Assembly (NCBI RefSeq): GCF_010015445.1
Contig: NC_053116.1
Coordinates: 5,407,568 to 5,471,567 of the forward strand
Direction of reading: 5' to 3'
Length of the DNA: 64,000 nt
DNA from: Perca fluviatilis
Taxonomy: Eukaryota > Chordata > Actinopteri > Perciformes > Percidae
Positions 9,545 through 20,702 of this stretch are shown here, piece by piece (the first letter of the stretch is position 1; every line of letters starts with the position of its first letter). The position numbers and the translations under genes were made by a program. The notes under the pieces were generated by a model that did no database searches, was not told the origin of the DNA, and saw only the letters and a list, made by a program, of their open reading frames with translations.

Positions 9545-10870
9545 GGATGGACCGACGGATGTTTGTTTTATTGTAACACTGGAGAATGTCATCTTAACCA
9601 ACAGGGACGATGACCAAAACTACCAAACACTTCTTCGAAAAAGTAATGTTATTTTATTAGTTCACAACATATGTGTTGCATCAGATATGGCTTTGTGTCT
9701 GTGGTCTCTTGACTGGGAGTTACCACTGCTGCTGTAGAAAAACTGTAGCCATAAACTCAACATAGCAAAGCAATTATCAGTATTATCAACAGAAAAATCT
9801 AAATCACAACACTTCTGTTTACATGCCACACATCTGCAAAAACAACAAAAAACAACATTTGAAAGAAACATTATGATACCCAGATGACTAAACCCTAAGA
9901 AATCTCCGCTCAATGATTCTTCTTTAAGACCTTTTCCTTTTAGAAACAAATCTAAGTTATTGGACCAATTCTCAGAAAACATTACAGAGCTGACCTCGAT
10001 CCTCACCATGGCAACATTTTTTCATTCTTTGTGTGTTCCTCGGCTGTATGTCGTCTTAACTGCACTCTATTCATTTGCAGAAATCGACCCTCTGTGTTAT
10101 ATTTTTTTCTCCCCTAATAGCCATGATTCATGTGAAAGACAGAAGGCCTATTGATCTGCTCCTGATTTATTCATGAGCCTGTTATGTTTTTTTTTTAATT
10201 TATTATCACTTTTGTCACAAAAATAATTAATCTGATAAAACTGCCTTTCATGAAAAAGAATCACTCTGTATTAATCATTCCAACACATATTGATCAAGAA
10301 ATTTTCAAATTTTGCATTAAAATCTGCAGCGCATCTTTGTTTTCTCACTCCCTGTTATTTAGTGTTCACAGAGCTGGCGGTACTTTGCAAACAACTTACA
10401 CCTATTCAAATGAAATGAATGATGCACAAAATGAATATTAGATGGTGTTATGTGCTAGGTTGGCAGCATTATCTTTGGCTGCAAACTTTAAAGAAGGATC
10501 CTTAGAGAAAGAACACGTGTTTCAACATTTGAGTAAGTAAGAAAAATGAAATTGAAGTTGAACTGCCTTCTTCCACCTCTTCCAGTATGACATTGATGTC
10601 AGGAATAAAACAACATTGCTGCAATCAAAGTTTTGTGCTTGAGCTCACCTTTTTGACATTTACATGCTTGTGTAAATTCTTCAATCGTTGTTTCCCACTG
10701 AGCTGTGAAAAATAAGTTAACATTCTTTTATATTCTATTTGCTCAGTGAATGTTTAACTACATTTTCAATTTCTGTAGAACATTCAAGGCCAGTTTACTT
10801 TTATATTACAGCAGTGAGATGACTCCTATTCAGAGTGAGTCATTGTGAGTGAGCTTTACTTATTTGATCA
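9545..10870. other. AT-rich, single-copy-looking spacer
   Basis: Open frames at 9662-10009 (minus) and 9960-10154 (plus) lack motifs and have AT-driven composition. I see no gene, RNA or repeat boundary here. Confidence 0.4.
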
Positions 10871-12535
10871 GTAACATGGCAGCCAAAGGGAGAAGCTGCT
10901 CACTGCAGTGCCATTAAGCTGGTCCAGCTCGACCTCTAGGTCCAGCTAACATCCCCGCTATGGTCCAGCTCATAGGCGTGGATTTCGGGGGGGGGCCCAA
11001 TCTTTAGAAGAGGTAAATTTGTCCCCCTCAAAAACATGACAGACAACTCACTACCCAAAGCAGGTATAAATAACTTTGGATCGCCTGATACTGGTTTTTA
11101 AAGGCCGATGCCGATAACCGATATTTGGAACCGATATGCATTTACTGTGAAAATGAAAATCTTTAAGTCAAAATTAAGACTTTGGAATGTTACAAACTCC
11201 AACACAAAACTTTGTTTAAATGATTTAAGCAATTATTTAATAAATTAGAAACTTTCAAAATAATACCCAATAACGGAGAGTCAGATAGTGTTGTGACATT
11301 AAGTCCGACTCAGTGGTGAGTGAAACCAAAGATCCTCTATACTACAGATGGTGTGAAACAGTCCTCACTTCCAGTCTCCTAAAGGGCCGTGGCCTCATTT
11401 GAATAAAAAGTTAATAAAAAGTTATATTTAAATAATTTATTAATATGTTCTTTTGCTAACGTTAGATATTTACACAGCTAAAAGACATATTTAGCATCAC
11501 AGAGATTATATATGTTAGGGCGTTAACCAATGTTAGCTGACGTTAGCTTCTCTGTTGCCAGATCTCGCGAGAGTTTGGTCCTGAGACAGAAACAGGTCTC
11601 AAACTAAGTTAATTTTCTCCTGATGTGTCCATCTGAAAAATGCCATTTTAGTGTCAGAATGTTCTGGAGATATGTGGCTTGTGAAAAATCGGTCCAATAT
11701 ATACTTTGATCACTTTGGGGCGAAAGAATTGCTCATAATCTGTTTTCGCGTTCACTTCTTCCGTTGGAATCAATCCACTCAGGACCTGTCACTAGTCTCC
11801 TAAAGAGGCCTGGCGGTGGGGGAGCCCATGTGACAGATACAGGAAACTACTCTGAGTTGGGGTGAAACAATAGACAGTATATAAACTGGACCAACAGATC
11901 CCATTGCTCTGGACAGAGACCAGTGAAGGATATTAGAAGCACTTATCCGGTGAGCGCTGAGCGTTACTGCGCAGCCTCCAACTTACAGAGATGACGTAAA
12001 TGTGACGTGAGCTACGTGTCTGAAAGTTGTAAGTCTTCTGGTAGCTGTGCCAAGAGAAATCTCAATAATTCTGAATCTTGCAGAGACGGAGAGCGTAGGT
12101 ATATGTAAGGAGATAACATGGGCACAGGCTAATTATTGCTAACTAAAATGCTAGTTAACATTAGTAATTAAACCTAAACAGCTCATGTAAGTCAAAACTG
12201 CCTGCGAGCTTCTCCTGTATTAATTCCTCTAGTATGTGACAGTAAGTTGCTTGGTTATGACACAATCGTTAGCCTATTTTTACAAAAACGTCTGCTATGG
12301 AGCCATAACGTGAGGTACAAGGTAATGGAGCCTTTTATACATTGTCGTGTTTCTTTAGAAATAAACAATGGACAAATAGAGTCTTTAAACACTTCAGATG
12401 TAAAGTTATTTGCTGTCAAAGTGACGTCAAAATGAATGGCAGTCAACGGAATGCTAACAGGAGGTGATAGTTTTGTAGCATCAAAATGGCGCCATAGGAG
12501 GCTCGAGTTCTGAAGCAAAGCTTACCCCCTTGGGT
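10871..12535. repeat. Composite of dispersed repeats
   Basis: GGTCCAGCT recurs at about 10920, 10940 and 10963, followed by 'cataggcgtggatttc' (10973), which looks like a transposon terminus. ATGGTCCAGC recurs at about 14153 after 'cctatgccc'. In between (11860-12140) are segments typical of fish inverted-repeat elements. These may be the outer shell of a 3.2-kb composite (about 10973-14152), but the ends are not convincing inverted repeats. Confidence 0.35.
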
Positions 12536-13455
12536 GAAACCATAGACTGTATAATATTAATGGAAAAAAAAATCCGGTTCAGTGAAGTGCTGCAAATGCG
12601 GAAGTGCCTTAAACCTGCATTCTATCCAACATGGTCTCATGGCAGTTCGTTAAATGGTCACGTTATTTTTAATCTATTGATTCGGACGTTTTTCTCGTTT
12701 TTTTCGTGGTGGCCACCACGAAATGGTCTATACGGAGATTAACGGGGAAAGCAAACGTCACACCCCGGGACTCGGCCGCAGGGAAGGACGCGGGACACGG
12801 CCGCAGGCGAGGACGCCTCACACGCCGGGAGACGGCCGCAGGGGATGCGTGACAATAACGGGATGGCGGAGGTTGGGTTTAGGAAAAGAACAACGGGGAA
12901 GGACGCCTCACACGCTGGGACACGGCCGCAGGGGACGCGCGACAATAACGGGATGGCAGAGGTTGGGTTAAGGAAAAAAACAACGGGGAAAGGATGCCTC
13001 ACACGCCGGGAGACGGCCGCAGGGAACGTGCGACAATAATGGGACGGTTAACAAACAAAACGCCACATGCGGGACACAATCCCCGGCCTCCCGGGTGAAA
13101 GTCCTGAATTGTTTGACCCATCCACCACCAACTAACCAACCTCCTTACGCGGATTTTCGGCATTTCATACTACTCGCTACCGTAGCCATGCTGTGACCAC
13201 GACATATGCTTCCCATTTAAATACATTAGTTTACATTTTCGTGCTGGCCACCATGAAAAAAACGACAAAAAGGTCTCCGTGAACACGAATCAATAGATTA
13301 AATAAAGTGACCATTTCACGAACTGCCATGAGACTGGGTTGTTCTATCTGAATTCCAGCACGGGGTCGACAGGTGCTAAAGGAGGTCGGTTTCTGTAGAA
13401 CCAATGGGTGACGTCACACATGCTCTGTCCATCAATATTATACAGTCTATGGGCG
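12536..13455. mobile_element. Fold-back element carrying a GC-rich minisatellite
   Basis: Outer arms: CATAGACTGTATAATATTAA (about 12540) and its inverse ending near 13450 (ATATTATACAGTCTATG). Second, inner pair: TCTCATGGCAGTTCGT (about 12633) with ACGAACTGCCATGAGA (about 13318), and GTGGTGGCCACCACG (12706-12720) with a partner near 13250. The centre is the 90-bp minisatellite at 12790-13035. No transposase. The outer motif is common in teleost fold-back elements. Confidence 0.7.
12790..13035. repeat. About 90-bp tandem repeat (minisatellite), about 2.7 copies
   Basis: Anchors CCTCACACGC at 12816, 12906 and 12997 give periods of 90 and 91. Units share GACAATAACGGGATGGC and ACGGCCGCAGG. It is strongly GC-rich against an AT-rich background, and the open frames on both strands here are repeat artefacts. 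Confidence 0.9.
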
Positions 13456-13881
13456 AAATCGAAGCAAAGGGACTGAGACAGAGCTAGTACAGAGTAGTGG
13501 AGCCAAAGTAGCCCACTTTTTAATTAACTTTATCGGTTATCAGGCAAATAAAACACAGGTACACAATCTGCAAACTGCAAAAAAACGGCCTTAAATCAGT
13601 CTATCCCTATAAATAACCACTCATAGGGCTTAAAACGTGTATATATATCCCCCTTACCTCTAAATATGTTTCCCAACGATTTCAGACCCCCCTATAGTGG
13701 ACCAAACCATCCTTACCTTGTAGCGCACTGAATATGCAAAACATTTTAAACAATGCAGGAAAATAATAATTTCCTTTATATTAAGACATTTAAGCAATAA
13801 ATTGATGCAGAAAAATTCACCAGAATGCAGGAAATGAAGTGTTTGACGCTGAAATGTTTCTGTGTGCACCCCCCCCCCCCT
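13456..13881. other. AT-rich spacer with poly-C run
   Basis: The segment near 13795-13845 ('ttcaccagaatgcaggaaat') recurs inverted near 17398-17420, which points to a shared dispersed repeat. A poly-C run lies at about 13868-13880. Confidence 0.4.
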
Positions 13882-14138
13882 CCAATAGAGAGCCTAAGTC
13901 ACGCCCTTCTACTTCCAGTCCATGGGACCTATCTTTCGAAAAAATATGAAAGTGAGTGAATTGGGAAAGACAAATTATTTTTTTATCCTGTTTGAATTGA
14001 GCCATTTGTAATCCATGGCTCAATTCAAACGGGATCAAATAATTTGCCTCTCCCCGTTCACTACTGTTCATATTTTTTCCGAATTAAGGTCCCATGAGGT
14101 CCACTGGAAGGGGAGGGACTTCGCCTCTCTATGAGGAA
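13882..14138. repeat. Fold-back (hairpin) element of about 257 bp
   Basis: The left arm (13882-13998, starting ATAGAGAGCC) pairs imperfectly with the right arm (about 14012-14138, ending CTCTCTAT). The inner portion is nearly perfect: TTTGAATTGAGCCAT against ATGGCTCAATTCAAA. An RNA copy would form a long hairpin. Confidence 0.8.
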
Positions 14139-15115
14139 ACAAAACCTATGCCCATGGTCCAGCCCCACCCCCCTCATAAGGCTAAGCGCAAGTTCAGAGT
14201 GAAAGATCATGGGAGAGAACAGACACAAACCATGCATGGATAATGGAAAATTTTTTCTTTTTAGTAAACAAAATAAGGAACCAGTATAAACTGAAATTTT
14301 GACGTGTAGGCTAACAAGGATCCCTACAGAGATAGACCTTTAAAACCTCTTTGAGACCTTTGTTTAACCAGAAACAGCTCTGAGATCGCTAGTGCTAAAC
14401 CCACCAGACTCCATTTAAAAAAGAAATACTTTTAGCGTGTAAAGAGCAAACATATTTTCACATGTAAATCGGTAAAATATGTATTTATTTCAACCTTTTA
14501 ATATTTTTTATTTTGTTTCTGTTGACTTTGATTGAATTGTATTTTACAATCCTAAAATTACTGTTTATTTACATGGAGTCTGGTGGCTTACATGAACGCG
14601 ATGTTTTTATGTCTAAAAAAAGGATCTTACTCTTGGTAAGGTCGACCTCCTCAGAAATCCTTTCCATAATTTTGTCAGACACTTTGAATATTAATCTGAT
14701 GTGTAGCAGGCTTAGTGTTGACAAATATAATTTACGTCATTGTCATCAAAATATGTATCTGATTATTATTTTTTTCATTCCCGAAGCACCCATTCCCCTT
14801 TTCCCAACACTGCCTTTGATTGCCATGACAACCAAACCAAACAGATGCCACAGTGCTCAGAGGCACATTAAAAAAAAACGTAAATTAGCGCAAAAGATGT
14901 GACACAAGCAGTAGGCTAATACGGGGAATACAAGGGGGTTTGTATTCTTTAACTTTAGCATAGTTGTGTGCACCGTAACGGCCGACAGGACGCCATTGTG
15001 CTCTGCGCTAAAGCACTGCAAAGGCTCATGGGACTGTGTTCTGAACAGTTCCTTTCTTCGTCCAGGTATGTTTTAATGATTTTCTGTTATTGTTTTGGGT
15101 GTGCATTTATGTAAC
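14139..15115. repeat. Diverged copy of the 'ggatccctacagagatag' fold-back family
   Basis: Motifs at about 14320-14400 (AGGATCCCTACAGAGATAGA, then AACAGCTCTGAGATCG) and at about 14615-14690 match the fold-back at 19950-20142. The frame at 14513-14902 runs over this repeat and is not a gene. Confidence 0.6.
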
Positions 15116-15117
15116 CA

Positions 15118-15310
15118 GGGGCCTGTTGCACAAAACCAGGATAAGGGATTAAGCTGGGATATTCAAGTTATCCTGGATGAATTTAGCTTTGACTTGGTTG
15201 CACAAAAGCAGGTTGAAGTAAACCCAGCCAAGTAACCATGGAGATTTATTCTTTGCGGCTAGCCTGCTCCAGAGCAGGCTAACAGGCAGGCTAAGCTTAA
15301 TCCTGGAGTC
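15118..15310. mobile_element. Terminal fragment of a DNA transposon
   Basis: It begins GGGGCCTGTTGCACAAAACC. A similar piece, GGTTGCACAAAAGCAGG, follows at about 15197, and GCCTGCTCCAGAGCAGGC is internal. This type of end is common in teleost elements; no opposite end was found in the window. Confidence 0.5.
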
Positions 15311-15747
15311 TGATGTGTTAAATCAGCTGCCGCTCTGATCTGAAATAAACGTGTTTAACGTTTAAGTTATTCCGTTGTCTTCTGAATGTGTTCCACTTTA
15401 TTTTTATTAACATGCATTACTTGTCACTATTGCTGTCATGAGTTTGATTTAAATCCTACTATTGCAGTTGTTTAGATGGTAAGAAATGGTTGCACTGGCA
15501 CCCTGAGATAAAGTGGGACGATACGGAGGAAATGGGCTTTCCTGAGTGTAATTGCATATTTTAAAACAGTTAATTAGCATGGACTTCTGTTGCCGTGAAT
15601 GAATTATTGGTAAATCACTGTAAATTGCCTGTGACTATATTCACATTCCAAAAGATATATTTGTACCAATGTTATGATTTTCCATTTTAGCGTCAAACAC
15701 AATCAAATGCTTCCAAATTGGGCTGTAGACTGAAGTCAAATATGAGC
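15311..15747. other. Spacer
   Basis: Nothing recognisable beyond short AT-rich frames. Confidence 0.4.
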
Positions 15748-15751
15748 TTAA

Positions 15752-18700
15752 AGGGGTGATAGAATTGATTATATAGGGTATTTCAACCTGTTCCTTAAGG
15801 TCTCCTAGGGTATGTAACATTTGTTGGGCTGAAAATTGCCCGAATGCTATTTTATGGGCCCTTAACTACCCTGTGAATATGGCCCTATTTGTAACAAGAG
15901 CTTTTCTTCCAAATATGGTATGCACATGAATATTTAGATGAGCTGTGCGCTGACTGGTTTGAGCAAACCACATAGAAACACATTGGAGAAGAGAAAGCAG
16001 GTCTCATATTTCAGACACTGCAAAGTTATACATTGTCTACTATTTCATTATTAAATTCACTTCTGAGACTTTTTTATGCGAGAAATCAACTATATAAAGC
16101 TCAAATATGGGCCATTTTATGAAAATGTATGGCTAATAGCAAATTTGGTAAGATGTGTCGGACTTCAGGAGCTCCACACAGTCTGACGAGAAAGCGGCAA
16201 CCTCCATACCCAGTGAAAGTCACCGTTTCTCGGTTACTTACTACCGGGGCTCGGGGCTCTGCAGAGCTAGCCGGCTACCAGTTGCCGGCATAACTAGAGT
16301 ATATTTACAGTTAGAATTTCGTCACGCCATTTATATTACAGCCATTCAAAGGTCATATAAAGCTAACAATTGTGTCCGATTTCAATTTAATGCATTTTTG
16401 TGAACATGAGGGGTTTCGTTAGCTGCTAGTGTCCCTTCAATCCTATGTGTACAGATCGCAGCTAGCTAGCTACACTTTCGGCATAACTAGAGTATATTTA
16501 CAGTTTGAATTTCGTCACACCACTTATATAACAGCTCCCTAAGGTCTTAACAAAGCTAACAATTGTGTCCGATTTCAATTTAATGCATTTTTGTGCATTT
16601 TGTCTCCTTAGGAGGAGCTGCTAGCTAGGCTGTGTGTCCCATTTAATCCTATGGGAAAAGATCGTTGCTACACTTTCGGCATAACTATCGTATATTTACA
16701 GTTTGAATTTCGTCACGAGATGTATATCACAGCTCCTTAAAGCGTGTTTTACAGTAACCGCAGCCCAGCTAAAACCATATTTGACCTCTACATAGTTGAT
16801 TTCTCGCATAAAAAAGTCTTAGAAGTGAATTTAGTGGTAAAACAGCAGATTTCACAATTTCTGAGATCTGCCCGACCTATTCAGAAGACTAACTGACCTC
16901 AGATCAGTTATTGGCCTAGTATGTAAAATTTTGGGGGGCGTTACAAAGATAGAAGGTAGAGCCAAATGAGGAGGATTTGAGAAGTTGACGTCAACTTTTA
17001 GCTTTGTTCAGATTTGCCCGTTTTCAGAGGCAGTTTCAAATTGTGAGATTTGCAGAGGAAAGTGGTGTCAGTGGTAGGGTGACCAGATTTCCCGGAGCTA
17101 AAACCGGGACACTTTGCGCGTGACCGTAGTGCTTGTGCACGCACACGCTTTTTAACATGAACATGTAACAGCCCAGGTCAGACATCTACACAGACAGTTA
17201 CTTCATTATTTTGATCGTAGGCTCCTCATCTAATAAGTGTTTTTTTCCGTTAAAATTAACAAAATTACAGCAACAGTTTCAGTTCATTTTGAGATTTATG
17301 TTGAGATTTTTTCTAAAAAAATATTTTTTTAAGTGTTATTTATTCCAAAAGAACTAAAATGATTTATTGAAAATTTTGAGCATTAAACACTTAATTTCCT
17401 GCATTCTGGTGAATTTTTATGCACCTATTTCTACCTTTTTCTGAATCAATGTATGCTGCAAATATCTTTATGTGAAGAGAAACATAGATTACAATCAAAA
17501 CATAATGGAATATATTGAAGTAAGGCTCTCAGGCATTCTGCATTGCTTTCAACTATGTATTCTCCTGTAGATCGACTTCTCTAATGAAGCTCAGCGCAAA
17601 TTCTTTCAGGAAGACGTCATTAACCCAATCACTACTCATTCTTAAATCAAATCAGCTGTTCAAGAAGTGACGCTGTCAGTTAAACCAATCAGACTTGGCC
17701 ACAAGATTCAAGGGCCAATCACAGCCTTACAACTCTGCTTTAAATCTTTTCTCTCCTTGTGCTGTCAGCTGTCGTTTCAGGCAAAGCGCTCGACCCTCCT
17801 CCTCCCCTGCCACCTCCGGTCATTGTGTTTCTCACGGCTGACCGCTCCGTTGCCTCTTCGGTCCGGTCTCTGGTCTCTTCGCCGCCGCCACCAGTGTCTG
17901 GACTCCATCGGGGGGTTGTGTTCCTATTCCTTACCCCTTTAAGAAGATTATTAATTCGATGGAGTCCAATCTCCAAAAGACTTTGTACATTCAATATCAT
18001 ACAGTTGTCCAATAAATATCTTTGCATATCTGCAAACGAAGTCTCTCCTGATTGAAATGATATCTGAGTCTATCTGTTTGGCGTCTTTTGTAGTTAATGT
18101 ATTAATAAACCCCTGGACTGTAATATTTCAGATGTGTTTGAGCAATGTCCAAAACTTTGTGCACATTCAAAATACAGTATATCTGTGTTCACTGTGATTT
18201 GGAGGAGTCGTGATATTTTGAGAAAAATAAAGTTATAATAATTTATACAATAATATTAATATTACAATAATAAAGTCACTATATTTCAGAAAATAATCTA
18301 TAGGCTACTTGCACCATAGTCTGCTGTGCATTACGTGATTGCTCTGCTGATACGGTAGATCTTAGACCTTCTGACAGACACAGAGCCCCGTTTGGGTGTC
18401 TGAATGAGACAAAGAGTTTAGCTATGGAAGTGGCAGTACGCTGCTATACATCGGAGGTGGAAACCTGAAACTACTGCAGAAATACACGGAGCTCAAACGC
18501 AACATATCTGCTGCAGCATGTCCACAGCTGAGCGCATATAAACCTGAAGCTGCGCTGCATTTTACAGAGAGAGCGGACACTAAGCGACACACAGGTCTGC
18601 TTCAGAGCTCCGTCGTGTGTTTGAGTCTTAACCGTAGACTAACCTAGAGAAACTAAATCATTAGTATTGCGCTCCTAAACTTTGTGTTGATGGTATCAAT

Positions 18701-19098
18701 GTATTCCACTGATTTGGCTATGATTCCTCCGAAAACTTCACCTTTCACAGCTTTCGTCACGTAGAGACGGTTGCTAGGTGATAGCAACAAATACAGTATG
18801 GTCGGACACCTCACATAGCTGCCCGTTGTATTCGCCTCGGAAGAATAAACTGGACAAAGTTACATTCGGGGCTGAAGCCCTGGAAAAATCGGCTCACGCT
18901 GCTCCTGGTGCAAACCGGTACATTTTAGCGTTCCGACAGGCTTTTGTCGGGACTCGGGACATTCATTTCAAAATCGGGACTGTCCTGGTCAAACCGGGTC
19001 AATGGGATTTTGAGGTTCTATGTATGTCCTATTTACTCTCCAAACTGTCGTTATTCAACTATGACAGGGTAAAATCGTTTTTGCATTGTATTACCCCT
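15752..19098. mobile_element. TTAA-flanked element, family B copy 1 (Kolobok-like), with nested hAT
   Basis: TTAA lies at 15748-15751 and 19099-19102. The left end AGGGGTGATAGAATTG and right end CATTGTATTACCCCT are inverted. It contains at least two diverged repeats of a unit of about 200 bp (about 16280-16740: 'gtgtccgatttcaatttaatgcat'). Subtracting the nested hAT (17075-18997) leaves about 1.4 kb, similar in plan to copy 2 at 31604-33560. No transposase frame. Confidence 0.8.
17075..18997. mobile_element. hAT-like element nested in the TTAA element
   Basis: It is flanked by 8-bp GTCAGTGG (17067-17074) and GTCAATGG (18998-19005). The paralogous TTAA copy at 33460-33467 reads GTCAATGG without an insertion, which gives an empty site. 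Ends: TAGGGTGACCAGATTTCC and, inverted, CCGGTTTGACCAGGACAGTC. No hAT transposase frame. Inside, 17560-18060 has promoter-like and AATAAA-containing sequence that could be a further solo LTR or nested repeat. Confidence 0.8.
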
Positions 19099-19102
19099 TT
19101 AA

Positions 19103-19540
19103 AGATCCTGAGTTAATGATCACAGTATTCATTATTCAATGAAGCATTTTCCATGCAAACTTCATTAAGTATTTACAATAACCCAGATAAGGCTGCTTGC
19201 ACACTGTGATGTGTGTCTAAACATGAACTGCTAGATCTCTCTGAACATGTATCAGACTTAAGTTACTGGAGGAATCTGTCAAAAGACAAAACGTCAAAGC
19301 TGGGAGCTTCTTTTCTGTAGCTTTAAATTAGTAGCTGTTGATTTATTCATTGTCATTTATTCATGTCTTTCTCTTTGTCTGTTTTGTCAGAAGCCAGAAT
19401 AAATATTAAAAAACACGTTGGATGCTTTATGATTTTTAACAAAGACTAGAGACCACACGATGAAATCGATAATTCATTTTTACATTAACTTGATATAGCA
19501 ATAGTTGTAGATGCTGCAGCATGAGTTTGGTGCCAATCTC
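19103..19540. other. Spacer
   Basis: AT-rich, no recognised feature. Confidence 0.4.
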
Positions 19541-20150
19541 CTTAAAGGTTATCTTCAGTTTTCAATCTTCCCCCCATTTTCCTATGTTATTGTGTGTAAG
19601 CGTCTGATGTGAACAACATTCTTTGAAATTGGTCACGTGGGCGCCCGGATAGCTTAGTTGGTAGAGCGGGTGCCCATATACAGAGGTTTACTCCTCGACA
19701 CAGCGGGCCCGGGTTCGACTTCAACCTGCGGCCCTTTGCTGCATGTCATTCCCCCTCTCTCTCCCCTTTCATTTCTTCAGCTGTCCTGTCAATAAAGGCC
19801 TAAAAATGCTCCAAATTGGTCACGTATTGAGCGAGAATGCTGGCCCCGCAGCTGCGAACCGGGCTACAATGTCTATCCTATAGGGCAAATGTGCTTTATC
19901 AATTTCATCACCCAAAAGTGCTGTTTTTGCCACTGACACTGACTTTGAAGAAGTGTCTGACAACATTATGGAAAGGATCCCTACAGAGATAGACCTTTTT
20001 TTAAGAGTAAGATCCTCTTTATTTAAACAAGAAACAGCTCTGAGATCGATGTTGGGAATGTTTTTATATTTAAAAAAAAGGATCTTAATCTTTAACAGAA
20101 ATTTCCTCTGTAGGGATCCTTTCCATAATGTTGTCAGACACTTGAAATAA
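19541..20150. mobile_element. Fold-back DNA repeat, split by a SINE
   Basis: The right part (19950-20142) is a near-perfect inverted repeat: TGTCTGACAACATTATGGAA against TTCCATAATGTTGTCAGACA, with inner arms GGATCCCTACAGAG and a degraded partner CTCTGTAGGGATCC. The left part (19541-19638, 19826-19950) is continuous with it once the SINE is removed. It is related to the fragment near 14320-14700. Confidence 0.65.
19639..19812 (+). mobile_element. tRNA-derived SINE with perfect 13-bp duplication
   Basis: Flanked by AAATTGGTCACGT at 19626-19638 and 19813-19825, identical. The head carries a Pol III A-box-like block (TAGCTTAGTTGGTAGAGCGG, about 19651) and a B box (GGGTTCGACTT, about 19711). The body is CT-rich, and the tail is AATAAAGGCCTAAAAATG. 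Length is about 174 bp. It needs a LINE partner for movement; the tail does not obviously match either large LINE here. Exact duplications suggest a recent insertion. Confidence 0.92.
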
Positions 20151-20699
20151 ATAAGTATCTGAGCATTTCAGTGGCAAAATAAGCACTTTTGTGAACGTAA
20201 TACAAGCTGCAGATGCAGGTGCCCTATTAATTTACTTTGTAGCTTGTTTAGCTGACTGTCAACTGCAGTCAGCTTCATACTGGACCAATCTCAAAGATGG
20301 TTGTTTCCATCAGTCACTCGTGGCTGTAGTCATTATTGTGAGAGCAAACAAGAAGGAGAGGTGACAAAATATCAAAGCACCAAATTCCATGTGAGGAGGT
20401 AGGTTGGGGTTTTTCTCCCATCCAGGAATGCTGTGTGTACTAGCCAGACCCTCCTCCGCAGCACTGTGGAGGTAGGTCTAGCAATGCGAGAGGGTGGTGG
20501 TTGAGTCAAACAAACACAGGACTTTTACTCAGGAGGCCGGGGTTTATTTCCTGTGTGAAACCAAATGTCAACTGTCAGCAGCTTAGTCAGCAGCAGTTAA
20601 CCGTGATGATATTTTTGTAGTTTTACGTGACTAATTTTAAGCCAATCCCTAATCTTTTACTAACCTAAGTATTTTTGTTGCCTAAACTTAATAAGTTAG
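20151..20699. other. Spacer with a short repeat piece
   Basis: The segment near 20440-20500 ('ccagaccctcctccgcagcactgtggaggtaggtct') is one arm of a hairpin-type fish repeat. Otherwise unremarkable. Confidence 0.4.
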
Positions 20700-20702
20700 C
20701 CT

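Noticed and set aside
12723..13039. Overlapping ORFs in both strands
   Set aside because: Artefact of the GC-rich 90-bp minisatellite.
10973..14152. 3.2-kb hAT with duplication ATGGTCCAGC
   Set aside because: GGTCCAGC already recurs locally, the inner ends are poor inverted repeats, and the 10-bp length does not fit hAT. Kept only as a weak composite.
14513..14902. 129-codon ORF
   Set aside because: Runs over a known repeat module and AT-rich sequence; no motif.
19651..19725. tRNA gene
   Set aside because: The A- and B-box matches belong to a SINE head; no cloverleaf or anticodon arm is evident, and the unit has a SINE tail and target duplication.
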